Below, piece after piece: positions 26,732-27,304 of a stretch of 27,304 bases of DNA. The translations under genes were made by a program, and so were the position numbers. The stretch spans positions 1-27,304 of IMG/VR virus record IMGVR_UViG_3300020074_003022. One strand, given 5' to 3'. The stretch is from a virus. Numbering within the stretch: position 1 is the stretch's first letter; every line of letters begins with the position of its first letter. The notes under the pieces are model-generated. The model was not told where the DNA came from, ran no database searches, and saw only the letters and a program-made list of their open reading frames with translations.

Positions 26732-27304
26732 ATGTCCCAGAACCAGTCCCATTCCCCTCCTTCTTCTGTCATCGATCAGATCCGCCTGGCCATCGCCAAG
26801 GGGGATCGGATGCGTGCGCTGGAGCTGCTCGAGCAGTTCGAGGGGACATCCCAGCCGTTCGCGTCCGGCACCGCCGAGGAACTCTTCGCCGGGTGCGAGA
26901 CGGTGTTCGTCCGGCTGAAGCCCTACGACCCGGCCGCCGGTCAGCTCGTGCAGCGGGCGTCCGTCCCGGAGATCACCCGCCCCAGGGCCACCAAGCGGCC
27001 CCGGTGGGACGCAGACGCGGGCCAATTCGTCCAGGTCGAGAGCGTGACGAGCCTGCCCCGGCCTATCCAGGGCGGAACCGGACTGCCCGGGGACATCCCC
27101 GAGTGGATCGAGGTCCCGCGCAGCGTGGGCATCGCCGTGCTCTCGCACCGCCAGTCCGGGGACAACCCGCGAGCGCCGGCCCTCTTCGACGTGGTCACGC
27201 CGACCGAGCGCCAGGCCATCGACGAGGCGGAGCAGCGGGCCCGGGAGCGTGTGCTGGCCGGCCAGGACCCGGCGCTCGTCCGGATGTCCACGGCCGCCAA
27301 GGCC
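26732..27304 (+). CDS. Head-operon protein, 5' part, cut by the right edge (at least 191 aa)
   Basis: ATG 26732 follows AACGGAGGCTCCC, and the frame is open to the last base. The product starts MSQNQSHSPPSSVIDQIRL, then a helical segment (KGDRMRALELLEQFEG). A beta-like middle follows (ETVFVRLKPYDPAAGQLVQ; FVQVESVTSLPRP; PEWIEVPRSVGIAVL), and a charged helix begins near the edge (ERQAIDEAEQRARERV). By position it may be a head-completion or other structural protein, but it is unrecognised. Confidence 0.65.
   Translation, partial: MSQNQSHSPPSSVIDQIRLAIAKGDRMRALELLEQFEGTSQPFASGTAEELFAGCETVFVRLKPYDPAAGQLVQRASVPEITRPRATKRPRWDADAGQFVQVESVTSLPRPIQGGTGLPGDIPEWIEVPRSVGIAVLSHRQSGDNPRAPALFDVVTPTERQAIDEAEQRARERVLAGQDPALVRMSTAAKA

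Noticed and set aside
1-27304. tRNA, rRNA, integrase, transposase or attachment site
   Set aside because: No cloverleaf, ribosomal segment, recombinase motif or flanking repeat was seen on either strand.

Overview
The window reads as part of a GC-rich tailed dsDNA bacteriophage (Caudoviricetes) or prophage. Genes are packed with 1-10 nt gaps or ATGA/TGATG overlaps. Shine-Dalgarno sequences are clear, sigma70-like promoters are visible, and there is a lysis module, a tail/appendage module and a head module (portal, XkdF-type protease, scaffold-like protein, HK97-fold capsid). The host cannot be named from sequence. No rRNA, tRNA, CRISPR array, integrase or IS element was seen, and no stretch over 300 bases lacks a gene.

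Layout. (1) 1-2810, plus strand: a train of about ten very small genes, many Cys-rich, coupled by repeated stop/RBS/start junctions; this looks like an early or accessory operon. (2) 2784-5019, minus strand: a lysis cassette, in transcription order a holin-like protein, a membrane-anchored Cys-rich protein, a 61-aa protein, an SLT-like muramidase, a small Cys protein and an M15 peptidase endolysin. It has its own TTGACA-16-TAAGAT promoter. (3) 5062-8783, minus: a degenerate receiver-domain protein, two small membrane proteins and four appendage or tail-fibre-like proteins. (4) 8783-17779, minus: a nine-kb cargo of eight glycan-tailoring genes: AsnB-type glutamine amidotransferase, class I methyltransferase, sulfotransferase, FkbM methyltransferase, CgeB-like glycosyltransferase, two more methyltransferases, and a tandem two-domain GT4 glycosyltransferase. 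A TTGACG-17-TAAAAG promoter lies at its upstream end. (5) 17896-20144: a regulatory hub with an XRE-type HTH (+), a winged-helix-like protein (-), a small membrane protein (-), a ribbon-helix-helix protein (+) and a second HTH protein (-), with at least five promoter-like sites. (6) 20145-27304, plus: head genes, running off the right edge.

How the parts may work together (inference). The head genes and the lysis/fibre/glycan genes are transcribed in opposite directions from the regulatory hub, as expected for a control region. A near-identical 12-bp palindrome-like motif covers the -35 box of both the lysis promoter and the winged-helix gene promoter, so one regulator may control both. The glycan cassette sits directly upstream of fibre-like genes in the same direction. 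The simplest reading is that the phage builds or decorates a sulfated, methylated and possibly amidated glycan, on its own appendages or on the host surface. No terminase gene is present next to the portal, where it is usually found.
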